A stretch of DNA of 64,000 nt from positions 3,450,745 to 3,514,744 of the forward strand of contig OZ029915.1 of NCBI GenBank assembly GCA_964023275.1, read 5' to 3'. Shown one piece after another: positions 32,401-43,377 of this stretch. Made by a program: the position numbers and the translations under genes. This DNA comes from Norana najaformis (taxonomy: Eukaryota > Annelida > Clitellata > Crassiclitellata > Hormogastridae). Below the pieces are notes generated by a model. The model saw nothing but the letters and a program-made list of their open reading frames with translations, searched no databases and was not told the origin of the DNA. Numbering within the stretch: position 1 is the first letter of the stretch; each line of letters begins with the position of its first letter.

Positions 32401-32610
32401 GAGCTCAGTCAGTCGGTCAGGCAGTCGGTCAGTCAGTCGGTCGTTTAGTCGGCTAGTCGCGGTGAGTCATTCATTCGATCATTCTTTCATTCGTTCATTC
32501 AGTAATTACTTAATTCATTCAGTCATTCGTTCATTCATTCATTCATTCATTCGTCCGTTCGTTCGTTCATTCATTCATTCGTTCATTAGTTTTGTCATTC
32601 ATTCATTTAG
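32400..32610. repeat. (GTCA/GTCG)n then (ATTC)n array
   Basis: The tetranucleotide array ends where an E-like LINE tail begins at 32608. The HSFIRSF-type frame is a repeat translation. Confidence 0.9.
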
Positions 32611-32668
32611 GGCCTTTTCAAGATATCTACTCTTCTGGTAGCGTTCCCAGATCAAACCCTACGAAAAG
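32608..32668 (-). mobile_element. LINE 3' tail fragment, E-like
   Basis: ttcaaga.atctactc and tagcg(t/c)tcccagatcaaacc correspond to the family E UTR at 6930-6970. The ATTC array occupies the microsatellite position. Confidence 0.45.
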
Positions 32669-32820
32669 CAAAAAATTAAGTTTTTACTCACTAGAGGCGC
32701 CACTGGCAAATTTCTGACTCCAAGTTTCGTCACGGAATCTCTTGGACCAAATTGGATGCTAAATCTATGTTGCATAAATCTCACATACCTTTCATCATGA
32801 TCATAGCAAACGAATGTTTT

Positions 32821-32992
32821 AAGAGACTTTGAGATCCTATCTATTATCTACCAACAATTAAATTTTCTGTTTACTGTCTAACTTTAGTGTCAGTGTTCTT
32901 GTTTTTAAGAGACTTTTGAGATCCTATCTTTGGTCTACTAGCGGTTAAAATGTTTTGTTTACTGTCTAACTCTAGCATCAGCATTTGATTTT
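32821..32992. repeat. 86-bp tandem duplication
   Basis: aagagacttt.gagatcctat starts at 32821 and 32907. Both units end in tttactgtctaact(t/c)tag. Confidence 0.85.
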
Positions 32993-33029
32993 GTACATCA
33001 TCCATTTATTATTTATTATTGGACTCTTG

Positions 33030-33128
33030 TGCGCGCCGACATTTCACATTGTAAAGCACCCTTGAAGTAATTACTCGCTACTGACGATGCTGTATAAATT
33101 GTCGTGATTACAATTACAATTACAACGA
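33030..33128 (+). mobile_element. LINE 3' tail, family B
   Basis: ttgtaaagcaccc, acgatgctgtataaattg and the final (ATTACA)n match 51795-51867 closely. Sequence from 32990 onward may be its UTR. Confidence 0.65.
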
Positions 33129-34335
33129 TAAGACGCTTCGGAGTAGATGTCTCGGTAAGGTTCATGAAAGGATCTCTACAGAGATATACACAAATATACA
33201 AACGTACATCCAGAGTGGCGCAACATAAACTCCCAGACTTAACAACAATTCATACAGAACAGTAGGAAATGTAGCACATCGAAGTAAGAATTATGAAGTA
33301 ATATTGTAAGCAGTTTAATAACAAGTGTAACTTTATACACAGTTCAAGAGATAACTAATAGTTTTTATACTGTAACAATCATTGGGATAGTTATTTCAAA
33401 GGCATTTCTAAAGTACTGCTAAAGTGAGCGAATGATAAAGGAGTTTTTCAAGGAGCAAGGTATGGGAGTATGTTTCAATTCTAATGTATAACCTCTTTTA
33501 CACGTACGTATACAACGGGGTAAGTAATATTCGCATTGAGTATGCATTTACAGCTCGCGAAATAAATAATTCCTGAAGAGAATTTACCTCATTACAATCG
33601 ATGTCAACAATAAACATATATATATATATATATATATACATAGGTTACGTAAATGCGCAAATATGCATATATAACAAATTTTGCTAATATTAGATTGTCT
33701 ACATACATATGCATACAACTATGTAACATATATATATATAACATATATATGTACATGTATATGTATATATATATATGTATATATATAGTTTAATTGGTTG
33801 TACACACAGGAACACATGTATACATATGCATCTGTATTAGCATATATATACACAAAAATATAGGTACATATGTAATATACATGTAATATATATAGTTGCA
33901 ATGATAGGCATTGTGTATTACTTGGAACCTCTTGTGGATCACGGCTTTGTTTAGAAGCATCTGTTAGATGTATAGGCTGGTTATCTTAAGTGCCTGACAG
34001 TATGCAAAGCAGGCCATATCAAACAGAAACTTCACATTCTGTCTGACTTAGATACAGTTAGGTCTGTATGTATATACTTAGGCCTATAAGTATATATCTT
34101 TCTATATACATATATATAAAGGTGCATATGTATTGGTTTTTCTGGCCAGTTGAAATTCAACTGAATTTCTACCACAGGTTACCAATTTAAGCTACAAGAG
34201 GTTATACACTAGAACTACATTTAAACTACATGAACTACATAAACTACATTTGTACTATACTTTCTTGCTTGAACCGTCGAATGATGCCATTTCCATTATG
34301 CTATAGAAGTCATTCGATTACATTATTCACTTTAA
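33129..34335. other. AT-rich region with TA and TATACA runs
   Basis: Runs lie at 33616-33642, 33727-33790, 33840-33895 and 34070-34125. Frames here are repeat translations and no gene is seen. Confidence 0.6.
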
Positions 34336-34336
34336 A

Positions 34337-34390
34337 AAAGATGAAGCACATTGAATATATATATATATATATTCAATGTGCTTCATCTTT
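34337..34390. repeat. Perfect 54-bp palindrome
   Basis: aaagatgaagcacattgaat, then (AT)n, then the exact reverse complement of the first segment. Both arms are intact to the base, so the structure is young or kept uniform. Confidence 0.9.
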
Positions 34391-34721
34391 ATTTATTTAT
34401 ATATATATATAGAATATTTGTAAAACAAATCGTGTGACCTATATACATGAATTTATGAATAAATCACAAAGAATATATGTATATTTAATATGTAAATACA
34501 GCCATGTATACGTATGACTTTATATATATATATATATACATAAAGCAGAATATATACTCCTTTCACCACAAATATATCCTCGAGCTCTATTTTAGCTCTT
34601 TATTTAATTATTTTTATTTAATTATCATTTATTTAATTATCTATTTGTCTATTTCTTGCCGTAAATCAGAATTTAAGGATTTTTTAAATATAAATTTGAA
34701 TATATCTTTTCGAAGTGAGCC

Positions 34722-34822
34722 CAGTGTCGCTGCACGAGGTCCGTTCAGCAGATTCGAACTCGCTATCGTTGGATTACAGACCGAGGCGCTACCGAATAGA
34801 CCGCCATCCACAAGATGATATA
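34722..34822 (-). mobile_element. tRNA-derived SINE head, separate family
   Basis: On minus, ggcggtctattcggtagcgc (A-box region) and gcgagttcgaatctgct (B box) are spaced as in a tRNA. The head differs from families G and I. The element continues to about 34700, and no further copy was found in the window. Confidence 0.55.
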
Positions 34823-35244
34823 AAAACCATTTGCTTAGCGCCTTTTAGTCATTGTTAACTTGTTCAATTAAAATGTCTGCCTCCTCTTCGTTCCGTCTCT
34901 TTTTAACTCCTGCAAATTGCTCCGGATGTTTTAACATATGTACAGAATTTTGAAATGAAAATTTTGGATATATATTTTGTATGCAATTCTTGAATATAAA
35001 GTTTTTAATATAAAATTTGAATTTATCTTATTGAATACAAAATCTTGAATACAAAATTTCGTTTATAAATTTTCGATTAAAAATTTTCGAATATGAAGTT
35101 TTGTAAGGCCGATTAATTTTGGGATTTAAATCGATCTTAGATTGCTTCTCAATAGATGTTCAAAAGGCGCTATATTGATTTATCTATAAATATACTGAAC
35201 AACATGAAAAAAGAGAAATTGTACATATACAATATGACTTTATA
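34823..35244. other. AT-rich spacer with degenerate ttgaat.aaaatt motifs
   Basis: Recurrent (a/t)tgaata(c/t)aaa(a/t)ttt units at 34965-35100 suggest a decayed short tandem repeat. Confidence 0.4.
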
Positions 35245-35247
35245 TAT

Positions 35248-35320
35248 TGTAATTGTAATTGTAACTGTAATTTGAGATTTATAAAGCGCCACATAGAGAA
35301 TACATGAGGTGCTTCCGACC
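35248..35320 (-). mobile_element. LINE 3' tail, family B
   Basis: (TAATTG)n then gagatttataaagcgcc. Confidence 0.55.
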
Positions 35321-35543
35321 CGAAAAAATAAAATCACTGTTAAACAGTACAGTGCTTCAGGCGCCTGCGGAACACTGAGAGGGGGAGAGAAAGTATATAA
35401 AAAAGTATACAGTATATAGCGCCACCTCATAGGCTATATATATACAAAATATACAAATATATATAACATCTGCAACGTTTCTTCTCCAACCTCTCTTCTC
35501 AAAACTTCTCAAACGTTTCGTCTCCTATGTCTCTTGACTATCT

Positions 35544-35547
<4 letters not shown>

Positions 35548-35630
<83 letters not shown>
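35548..35630. repeat. (CT)n microsatellite
   Basis: Pure dinucleotide run. The ERERER frame is its translation. Confidence 0.95.
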
Positions 35631-35631
<1 letters not shown>

Positions 35632-35839
35632 ACGCGCTAAGACAAGCGCGCCAACAAGCCCACCAACTCTCTTTCTACCGCTTTCCCACAGACGTGTCTG
35701 AGCACGTGCTATCTCCAGACACACCCCTTCTCTCTCTCATCTGCTCCTTCAAAAGATAGGTGCAAGAGCACGTGTCACGAACAGACTGCTGCATGGGCAC
35801 GTGGCACCTTCAGACACACCCAGCCTTCCCTTACACGCC

Positions 35840-35900
35840 TGCCCCTCTCTTTCTCTCACTTCTCTCTCTCTCTTTCTCTCTCTCTCTGTCGCTGTCTCTG

Positions 35901-35935
<35 letters not shown>
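35840..35935. repeat. (CT)n then (TA)n
   Basis: Interrupted CT run ending in TA dinucleotides. Confidence 0.9.
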
Positions 35936-35936
<1 letters not shown>

Positions 35937-35945
35937 GAGGTATGT

Positions 35946-35998
35946 ATATATACATACACAATTACAATATGTGTGCATATTTATATGGCGCATTTGCG
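35946..35998 (+). repeat. 53-bp duplicated segment, left copy
   Basis: tacatacacaat(t/-)acaatatgtgtgcat...ggcgcatttgc recurs about 480 bp downstream at 36426-36475. The duplicate pair brackets the B-box array. Confidence 0.85.
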
Positions 35999-36039
35999 TG
36001 CATTTGGTAGTATTAACTTGTGCTTTGTACATCTTCTTT

Positions 36040-36087
36040 TGAAATATGTAAGTGAAGGACTTGCTTAAGGTACTTACACAGGGTAGG
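36040..36087 (-). mobile_element. SINE family G fragment attached to the B-box array
   Basis: gaaggacttgcttaaggta and cttacacagggtaggctcg match the body and B-box junction of SINE G on minus. The A-box side is replaced by the array. Confidence 0.65.
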
Positions 36088-36399
36088 CTCGAACCCGTAC
36101 TCTCGAATCCGTACTCCCAAACCCATACCTTTGAACCTGTACTCTCGAACCCGTACGATCAAACCCATACTCTTGAACCCGTAATCTAGAACTCGTACAC
36201 TCAAACCCAAACTCTTGAACCCATACTCTTGAACCCAAACTCTTGAAGCCGTACTCTTAAACCCGTACTCTATAACCCCGTATTTTCAAACTCATACTCT
36301 CGAACCCGTACGCTCAAACCCATACTCTTGAACCGTACTCTTGAACCCGTACTCTTGAAACCCGTACTTTCGAACTCATACTTTCGAACTCATACTTTC

Positions 36400-36403
<4 letters not shown>
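36088..36403 (-). repeat. 15-bp array of SINE B-box sequence, ~23 units
   Basis: On minus each unit is a variant of agtacgggttcgaga. It contains gggttcga, the core of the RNA polymerase III B box. Units vary between tcgaaccc, ttgaaccc and tcaaaccc but keep near-constant 15-bp spacing. The array grows directly out of the B box of the adjoining SINE fragment. Confidence 0.85.
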
Positions 36404-36434
<31 letters not shown>

Positions 36435-36491
36435 CACAATTTCAATATGTGTGCATATTTATATGGCGCATTTGCTCTCAAACCCATACTT
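36404..36491 (+). repeat. (TA)n plus right copy of duplicated segment
   Basis: A TA run, then the 36426-36475 duplicate, then one further B-box-type unit (ctctcaaacccatac) at 36475-36489. Confidence 0.75.
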
Positions 36492-36609
36492 GTAGGTGTG
36501 CGCATATAACGAGCTTCATGCAACCGGGCTTTCATCTTCCTCTTTGGCGTAAGCGCTTAGAAACCGTTCTCTTCAATCATTGTTTCGTGTTATCAGGTCT
36601 GGAGTGTGT

Positions 36610-36668
36610 CTGACGAGTTTCATTTGAGATGGCGCTATATAAATTTGCGATTAAAATTACAATAACTT
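36610..36668 (+). mobile_element. LINE 3' tail, family B-like
   Basis: gatggcgctatataaatttg is followed by a (TTAAAA)/(TTACAA) run. Confidence 0.5.
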
Positions 36669-36714
36669 CTTTTTAAAAATTAGAGATGCTTTTTATTTAT
36701 AGTTAAAACTTCTG

Positions 36715-37108
36715 GTAAGGTTAGATAAGGCAAAGTCGATGTCAAAAGCCTACAGATTTCGATGAACACTGGATAATACGTTCTCTTTAGACACCTTTAT
36801 AAATCTTTCAGCCGAGGCGTTATAAAAACCTGAGCTCCGTGTTGTATATGTCGACGTAAGTCATGAAGTTAGTTAATTCGATATTAACGGCCCTGAAAGG
36901 GACAAGATGTCACTAAAAATTGGAAATTGCTAATAATAGTTCACATGGATATTTTTGTATAACATTTATTTTTTTCTAAGGTCAGTTAAGGTCGACCTAC
37001 GTGAACGGCCCTGACAGCCGTAAGTAGTCGTTAAACAATTGATAATACAATGTTATCTTTGGGCACCTTTAAAACGCTCTCGACCGACGCTATATAAACC
37101 TCTCTGGA
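36715..37108 (+). repeat. Diverged tandem copies of an F-like tail
   Basis: Blocks at 36715-36835 (ggataatacgttctctttag, acacctttataaatc) recur at 36980-37105 (tgataatacaatgttatctt, gcacctttaaaacgctctcg). A third, poorer copy lies at 36870-36930. All share gtcgatgtcaa/gacgtgaacggcc and gt(c/a)gttaaacaattg elements with family F. Confidence 0.55.
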
Positions 37109-37124
37109 TCATTATTGCAGACCG

Positions 37125-37238
37125 TCACTGCCTTGTTTGGGGGTAGTGCCAGTCCCAAGCCAGGTTAAAGGAGGAGGGCGACGTCAACGGTCTTTGATGC
37201 CATAAGATGTCGTTAAACTGAGGAACTACTATTCCACT
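37125..37238 (+). mobile_element. LINE-like 3' tail, family F
   Basis: Good copy ending gtcgttaaactgagg, aactactatt. Its 3' end abuts the truncated 5' end of the I-type LINE. Confidence 0.65.
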
Positions 37239-37241
37239 ATT

Positions 37242-37616
37242 ACGATTATTAATGAAGAAATTCCTATAGAATGTAATATTAATATGCAGCTTTGGAAACT
37301 TTCCAAAGCTGATTGGAAAAATTTCAAAGAATACAGTAAATTTTATGTAACGGAAGGTATGTTAAACGAAGACAATAACGACATATTTAATAATATAACT
37401 GAGTCTTATACTAACTTAGCCAACACTACTATACCAATAAAAAGCCAAAATAAGAATAATAAGCTAAAGAAATATAAACCGCTTCCCTACTGGAATATTA
37501 ACTGCAGTCAAGCTATATATGAAAGAAACAGGCTTAGGAATAAAATGATTAAAAGCAAAGAGTTAAAAGATTGTATGGAATATAAAAACAGGAAGCCATT
37601 GTTAAACAAACCATAA
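37242..37616 (+). pseudogene. LINE ORF2 fragment: endonuclease-RT linker
   Basis: Open from 37242 without needing the later ATG at 37284. LPYWNINCSQAIYERNRLRN corresponds to the PWWN.EC..AI..RN..R linker typical of I- and Jockey-type ORF2. It ends in a stop at 37614. The next piece (KAEAKAFWENYYS-like, from 37620) follows in another frame. Confidence 0.8.
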
Positions 37617-37619
37617 AGT

Positions 37620-38330
37620 AAGAGGCTAAGGCATTCTGGGAAAACTATTATTCAACAATCACAGATCAGACTAAGCTAGGATCGGTTTGGAGTATGACCA
37701 AAAGGATGAATAGGGTAGCTTCTTATGAATCTATGCCTACTTTAAGATCAAGTGGAATTACGGCAGAAACCAATCTAGAGAAAGCGAATTTATTGGGACA
37801 AACATATTCAGATGTAAGTAGTAATGAAAACTATACTCCAAATTTTTTAAAATATTTAAAAGACACAAAACCGAAACTAATTATGTCTCTTGTCGTGCAA
37901 CAGTAGATTTGGAAATATAGGGGCATTAAATGAAAACTTTACTTTGAAGGAAGTAAAAGATGCTATTATACATATAAACTGTCATAGGTCACCAGAGGAA
38001 AATAAAATCTCCTATGAATTTATAAAACATCTACATAAAAATGCCCTTAGAGTTCTTCTCGCTTTTTAGAATAAAATATGGGATGATAGCATTCTACCAG
38101 ATGATTGACACCATGCCATAATTTTACCAATCGTTAATCCTAAAAATGTGCGTATCTGCCGGAATCCTACCGTCCAGTTTCGTTAACTTCGCATTATGTA
38201 AAACAATGGAGAGAATGGTAAATAATAGACTACAATGGTATCTTTTAAAAAATCATCTTATTACAAAAAGCAATCAGGTTTCAGGAAAAACAAAAGTACA
38301 TTAGATCACATTATTAAATTGCAAGATCGT
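37620..38330 (+). pseudogene. LINE ORF2 fragments: RT N-terminal part
   Basis: SVWSMTKRMNR near 37690, EVKDAIIHINCHRSPEEN.ISYEFIKHL near 37950, and a YRPVSLTS block near 38165 are the fingers motifs of LINE reverse transcriptases. They lie in different frames separated by stops. The FRKNKSTLDHI motif near 38280 is in a third frame. Confidence 0.75.
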
Positions 38331-38361
38331 ATTTTTTAAATTGAAGAATAAAGAATGCATA

Positions 38362-38700
38362 ATGGCGGTTTTCATTGATTTTGAGCGTGCATACGACATG
38401 CCCCATTTTCCATCCTTATTAAGGAAACTCCAAGGCATGGGAGTAGTTGGACATGCATATGACTGAATTGAAAATTTTCTGTGTAGGAGATCCTTTCAGG
38501 TTAAAGTTGGGGACTCTTACTCGAATAAATTTCTGCAAGAAAATGGTGTCCTCAGTGGTCCATTGTCTCGCCCTCATTGCTTTTAATTATTATAAATTAC
38601 ATACCTCAAGGAGTAGATGGAGTTCAGATGATTCTTTTTGCGGATGATATTTCAGTTCATGCAACACATCGTAACCCAAAAAAAATTGGAGGAAAAAATT
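38362..38700 (+). pseudogene. LINE ORF2 fragment: RT catalytic core
   Basis: MAVFIDFERAYD (38362-38397) carries the first catalytic aspartate region. VLSGP near 38555 is the NGVPQG-type motif in altered form. QMILFADDISVHAT (38625-38666) preserves the catalytic FADD at 38637-38648. All three expected RT aspartates are therefore still encoded, but in pieces broken by frameshifts. Confidence 0.85.
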
Positions 38701-38958
38701 CAAGTCAATAAAAAATTTATAAATGGTGTAATTATGGTTTTCAGTTCTCTACCAGTAAAAATACTGGTATTTTTGTTTACTTAAAATCGTAATCAACCAA
38801 AAATTAATATTAAAATAGGCAACGAAATTATTACAATGGAAAAAACGGCTAAGTTGTTGGGGTCATATTTGACCATAAATTAACATGGATCAGACCGAGC
38901 AGAACCAATGCTATAATATAGACTATATTTTAAATAAATGTAAAAGCGTTTAAATTTA

Positions 38959-39198
38959 ATGAAGGCATTGTCTGGATATCACTGGGGAGATTCCAAGAAA
39001 GCCGTGATTAGCATCTACAGAACCCTAATCAGATTGGTTTTTGAATATGGTGATGTGGTTTATGCATCTGCTTCCAAAACCCATTTAGATAAAATTGCAT
39101 CAATACAAAATGAGGCACTAAGGTTATGCTTTGGGGCACCTAAAGACACGGCAGCATCAGCCTCACAAAATGGGTGGTTGAGCTTCCTCTCTATTTAA
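38959..39198 (+). pseudogene. LINE ORF2 fragment: RT thumb and connector
   Basis: ALSGYHWGDSKKAVISIYRTLIR...FEYGDVVYASASKTHLDKIASIQNEALRLCFGA is the conserved region after the RT core in RNase H-bearing LINEs. It stops at 39196, but homology continues in other frames to about 39290. Confidence 0.85.
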
Positions 39199-39499
39199 GA
39201 CGTCTCCAGAATGCCCTTAAATTAGGCACCAAAATTCTGGGAAACAAATATCATACTGCCAAAACTGCTTTAGAACCTCATTGAACCAATGATTACAGAA
39301 CCCCTTGCAATAAAACTCAATCCATTTACACTCGCACTTTGGATTTCTTCACTTCTCATGTTACCCCCTTTTTCTGCCCCTAAGTTCTCACCTTATCCAC
39401 CATGGACTTCTGAAAAATTTGAAATAGATTTACGTCTAAAAAATTGTTCAATAAACATGAAGATAATCCTGAATATATGAGAATAATGGCAATAGAGTA

Positions 39500-39918
39500 T
39501 CAATCTCTAACTTTGATCAATGCACTCATATATACACAAATATTCAAAGGCAGATAAAATTTTAGCTGCAGCCGTTACTATGCCTAGTATCCATGTTGAC
39601 AAAATGTTTAGAATTTGCGATAATTCAAGAACTTATGCCGCAGAATTCACAGCTATTAATGAATCTCTTTTATGGATTTTAGAAAATGAATCTCCTTCCC
39701 TTTGTCACTTCGCTATCCTGTCCGATTCCTTACGTTCACTGGCTTCTATTAAAGAATCATTTTCTAAAGCTAGACCTAAATTTCTTAATGACATCATTGA
39801 TTCATTTAATAAAATAAAGTATAGTGAGGTTAAATATATAAGGTTCCCGAGTCACATTAATTTATCGAGCAGATATAATGGAGAAAGAGGCATTACAATT
39901 AAAACATATAAATTCTAA
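39500..39918 (+). pseudogene. LINE ORF2 fragment: RNase H domain
   Basis: A displaced IYTNIQ in another frame near 39527 stands where IYTDGS (first catalytic Asp) is expected. The main frame then gives YAAEFTAINESLLWIL (catalytic Glu), AILSDSLRSLASI (second Asp) and VKYIRFPSHINL (the PSH motif). The final N-E/D region is degraded (YNGERGI). Confidence 0.8.
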
Positions 39919-40079
39919 ATTCTACTAATTATTTAGAATTCAGTGAAGTATATTCTTTAATCCGAAATTAAACAAATGGGAAATTAAATATACAAGAAAT
40001 ACAAAGATACACTTTTGTAATACAATATGTCCCTCAATAAACACAGATAATAAATATATAGATCTTATTCGTCAAAAAG

Positions 40080-40446
<367 letters not shown>

Positions 40447-40560
40447 AGTGTACAGATTGGTGTACCTTATCAATAAAGGCAAGAGTCTGTAAATAAGTCA
40501 ATACCAGTTTTTCCCCACTATCATATAAAAATATTTTACAGTTGAATACCAAGTTATATA

Positions 40561-41478
40561 GGTTTTTTTATATTTTGTTTACTTCGGTATTTTAGTAGGA
40601 ATCAATTGAGTCTTTAAATATTGTGTAAAATTGTTATTAAGTCTTGGGTACTTGGATAATAATCTCATTTGCAGTAATGTATGTTTTGGATATTAATTAT
40701 TCGAGCATTATGCTTCTTTGCAGATGGTATACATTTGCAAATTATTGAATACAGAAACTGTCTATATAATGAGCATCGAAACAGGATAATTTTGGTTGAG
40801 CCATAGATAAATAAACTTGAAATACTTGCCGATGTCTGCTATTATAAGTGTATTGTTTGAAATGCATTATCTTTGAAAAGATTCTTATGTAATACTATAA
40901 TAAACACGAGTGAGTGTATAGGACTACGCCTATAAATAATCAGAAACTGCTGATTGCATTATAAATGAAGGTTCGATGAACTATTACCTATACAGATGAA
41001 AGATTCAATAATTTCCTAAAATATTATATGATATATTGGTTATTAAGAAGTTTGAAATTCTGTATATACCAATATATGATAATATTACTTTTATTTCTAG
41101 TTGTTTTATGATGAAATATTAAGACATCCTTAAAAATTAATAGAGACATTCTTTAAGAAGAACTTTTAATTTCAAATGCATTCTTTGAAGTGTCGTCAAC
41201 GATCTTTGTAATCATATGACGACAATAAACGATTGATCTGTGGTATTCATGTTTCTTTCAATCACAGTTGTTATAGGGTTAGGTAAGGTCGATATCAACG
41301 ATTTCATTAAGCGCTGTATATACCTGTTAATTTGTCAATTTCTCTTATTTATATAATCTTATGTAGGAAATCGTTTATATATATTATAAGTAAAATATGT
41401 ACATATTGTATAACCTATGTATGTATGTATTGTTACATACGGCGGATATAGGATAGGTCCGAATAAGCTAGGTTCTGC
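40561..41478. other. AT-rich sequence, possibly LINE 3' UTR at its start
   Basis: A short F-like block (ggtaaggtcgatatcaacg) lies at 41281-41300. Otherwise nothing was recognised. Confidence 0.45.
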
Positions 41479-41494
41479 TTGGTACGCCGTCGTT

Positions 41495-41945
41495 CATTAT
41501 AGACCATGTTATCCCTATAAAGACCATGTTAACCATACATAGACCATGTTATCTCTATAAAGACCATGTTAACCATACATAGACCATGTTATCGCTATAA
41601 AGACCATGTTAACCATACATAGACCATGTTATCCATATATTAAACCATGTTATCCGTATATTAGACCATGTTATCCCTATATAGACCAAGTTATCCCTAT
41701 ATAGGCCATGTTATCCTTGTATATATATAGACCATGTTATCCTTCTATAGACCATGTTAACTATATATAGACCATGTTATCCCTATATAGGCCAAGTTAT
41801 CCCTATATAGGCCATGTTATCCTTGTATATATATATATATATATAGACCATGTTATCCTTCTATAGACCGTGTTAACTATATATAGACCATGTTATCCCT
41901 ATATAGGCCAAGTTATCCTTGCATAGACCATGTTACATATATGGA
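41495..41945. repeat. 20-bp minisatellite (tagaccatgttatccctata)
   Basis: About 20 units. An early block alternates tataaagaccatgtta and ccatacatagaccatgtta as a 40-bp dimer. Later blocks use ggcca(a/t)gttatcc, and a ~130-bp super-unit is duplicated (41700-41800 and 41805-41930). Confidence 0.9.
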
Positions 41946-42217
41946 TCATATTTAATACAAACTAAATCGATAACATGCTTCTCTTCTTGTTATTTAGAAC
42001 GTGAGCTGTTCGTATGCTATCCAGATAAAAAGATATTATTTCGAGATGTCTGTCACACTAGCATCCTCTAGCGAAGTCGTCTGTATAAAAGTAGTAAACA
42101 TCGGATAATCACAGGTTATTTTTAAAAAGACCGTTCGACGGTATTTGATATTTCCCTCCTTTCAAAGGTCAAAGGTGCACACAGGACCATACGACGGGGC
42201 ATCGAAGGCATTTGGTT

Positions 42218-42290
42218 ATTTTGCGCGAAGGACTTGCTTAAGATCCACTACACAACGTGGCTGTCTAGGAGAGATTTTAGAGTGTAATTT
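42218..42290 (-). mobile_element. SINE family G fragment
   Basis: gcgaaggacttgcttaagat then cactacacaacg match the G body on minus. The rest is decayed. Confidence 0.4.
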
Positions 42291-42311
42291 CTATTGTAAA
42301 TTTGACTGTTA

Positions 42312-42462
42312 AATGGTAGAAGAGGAGAAGAGAGAAAAGAGGAGAGGAGAGGAGAGGAGAAGAGAGAAAAGAGGAGAGCAGAGCAGAGCAGAGCAGAGGA
42401 GAGGAGAGCAGAGCAGAGCAGAGCAGAGCAGAGGAGGGGAAAGGAGAGAAGAGGAGAGCATT
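42312..42462. repeat. (GAGAG/GAGCA)n purine-rich array
   Basis: Pentamer array of gagga, gagca and agaga units. Confidence 0.9.
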
Positions 42463-42860
42463 ACTTTCAGCTAAACTCGTGAGGCAGGCGTCCATATATG
42501 TATGGATTTTTAGCAACCTCGCTTTCTTAGCCTCGGCATATATAAGCGCGGATATTCAGTCCCATCACTCGCCAGTCGCCACCTGTTCTTCCTACTGACA
42601 GAGTATAAGTTCAGTATTCTCTTTTTGTAGCTGAATTCGCTAGGGGGCTCAAGTGGGCCAGATATCTCGATGCTTCTTTATGCCCTATTAACGTAGCCCC
42701 ATATGGGCAGATAACAGAGGGCTCCAGGGGTAAAAACCAACACCCAGGCTTGTAATTTTCGACAAAGACTGGGTGGTATAAATCAACAAGACCAAGGATC
42801 GTTGTGATCGATAATGCGAGCGATTGCAGATGTCTGAACTTTGTCATAAAATCCGCTGAA
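42463..42860. mobile_element. Dispersed repeat family M, copy 1
   Basis: The block gctttcttagcctcggcata recurs at 46040 (plus) and, diverged, at 49255. The gtagctgaattcgctag block recurs inverted at 61290, where the minus or plus frames give the similar peptides SPLANSATK and PPLANSAIK. Class unknown; the catatataagcgc stretch is TATA-like. Confidence 0.45.
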
Positions 42861-42942
42861 TATCGAAAACAAACTAACCACGCCCACTTAGTTAATTATT
42901 CAGAAGCCGGAACTTGCGTTGAGTGATTTCTGTAGCTCCTCG

Positions 42943-42994
42943 CTGCGCTTAACTCTTTCGCTACCGTGGATGGTAGCGAAAGAGTTAAACGCAG
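42943..42994. repeat. Near-perfect 52-bp hairpin bracketed by TTAA
   Basis: ttaactctttcgctacc is followed after a six-base loop by ggtagcgaaagagttaa. The outer ctgcg/cgcag bases also pair, with one mismatch. TTAA immediately outside ctctttcgctacc recalls piggyBac-type ends, but 32 bp is far too short for an element. Confidence 0.8.
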
Positions 42995-43011
42995 ACGAAT
43001 CAGTAGCCTTC

Positions 43012-43120
43012 GTTCATTTTGTTTGGAGGTAGTGCTAGTCCCAAGCCTGGAAAAAGGAGGAGGGCGACGTCAACGACCTTTGATGCCATAAGAGGTTGTT
43101 AAACACTGGAACTACTAGTA
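43012..43120 (+). mobile_element. LINE-like 3' tail, family F
   Basis: gtagtgctagtcccaagcc and ggaggagggcgacgtcaacg, ending gttgttaaacactggaacta. Confidence 0.65.
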
Positions 43121-43377
43121 ATCATAACACAATGATAATATCAGAATTAATATTAATATTAAAAAGCAAATAAAAGCATTAATATTAATAATAATTGGAC
43201 AGTGAAGACATTCAGATATGACGAAACTAATTATAACAATCACCATCTTCCCTATTTTTGCTATTAGTTCTACGAGTTGAAAGAAATAAGGATTAATTAT
43301 TAAATATAATTTACTAATTAACTAAAATCACTAAAAGTCCTAAACGAAGTGAAGTGAACGAAATGCATTTGTTACAA
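43121..43377. other. AT-rich spacer with (TTAATA)n-like runs
   Basis: taatattaatattaa motifs at 43137-43195. Confidence 0.5.
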
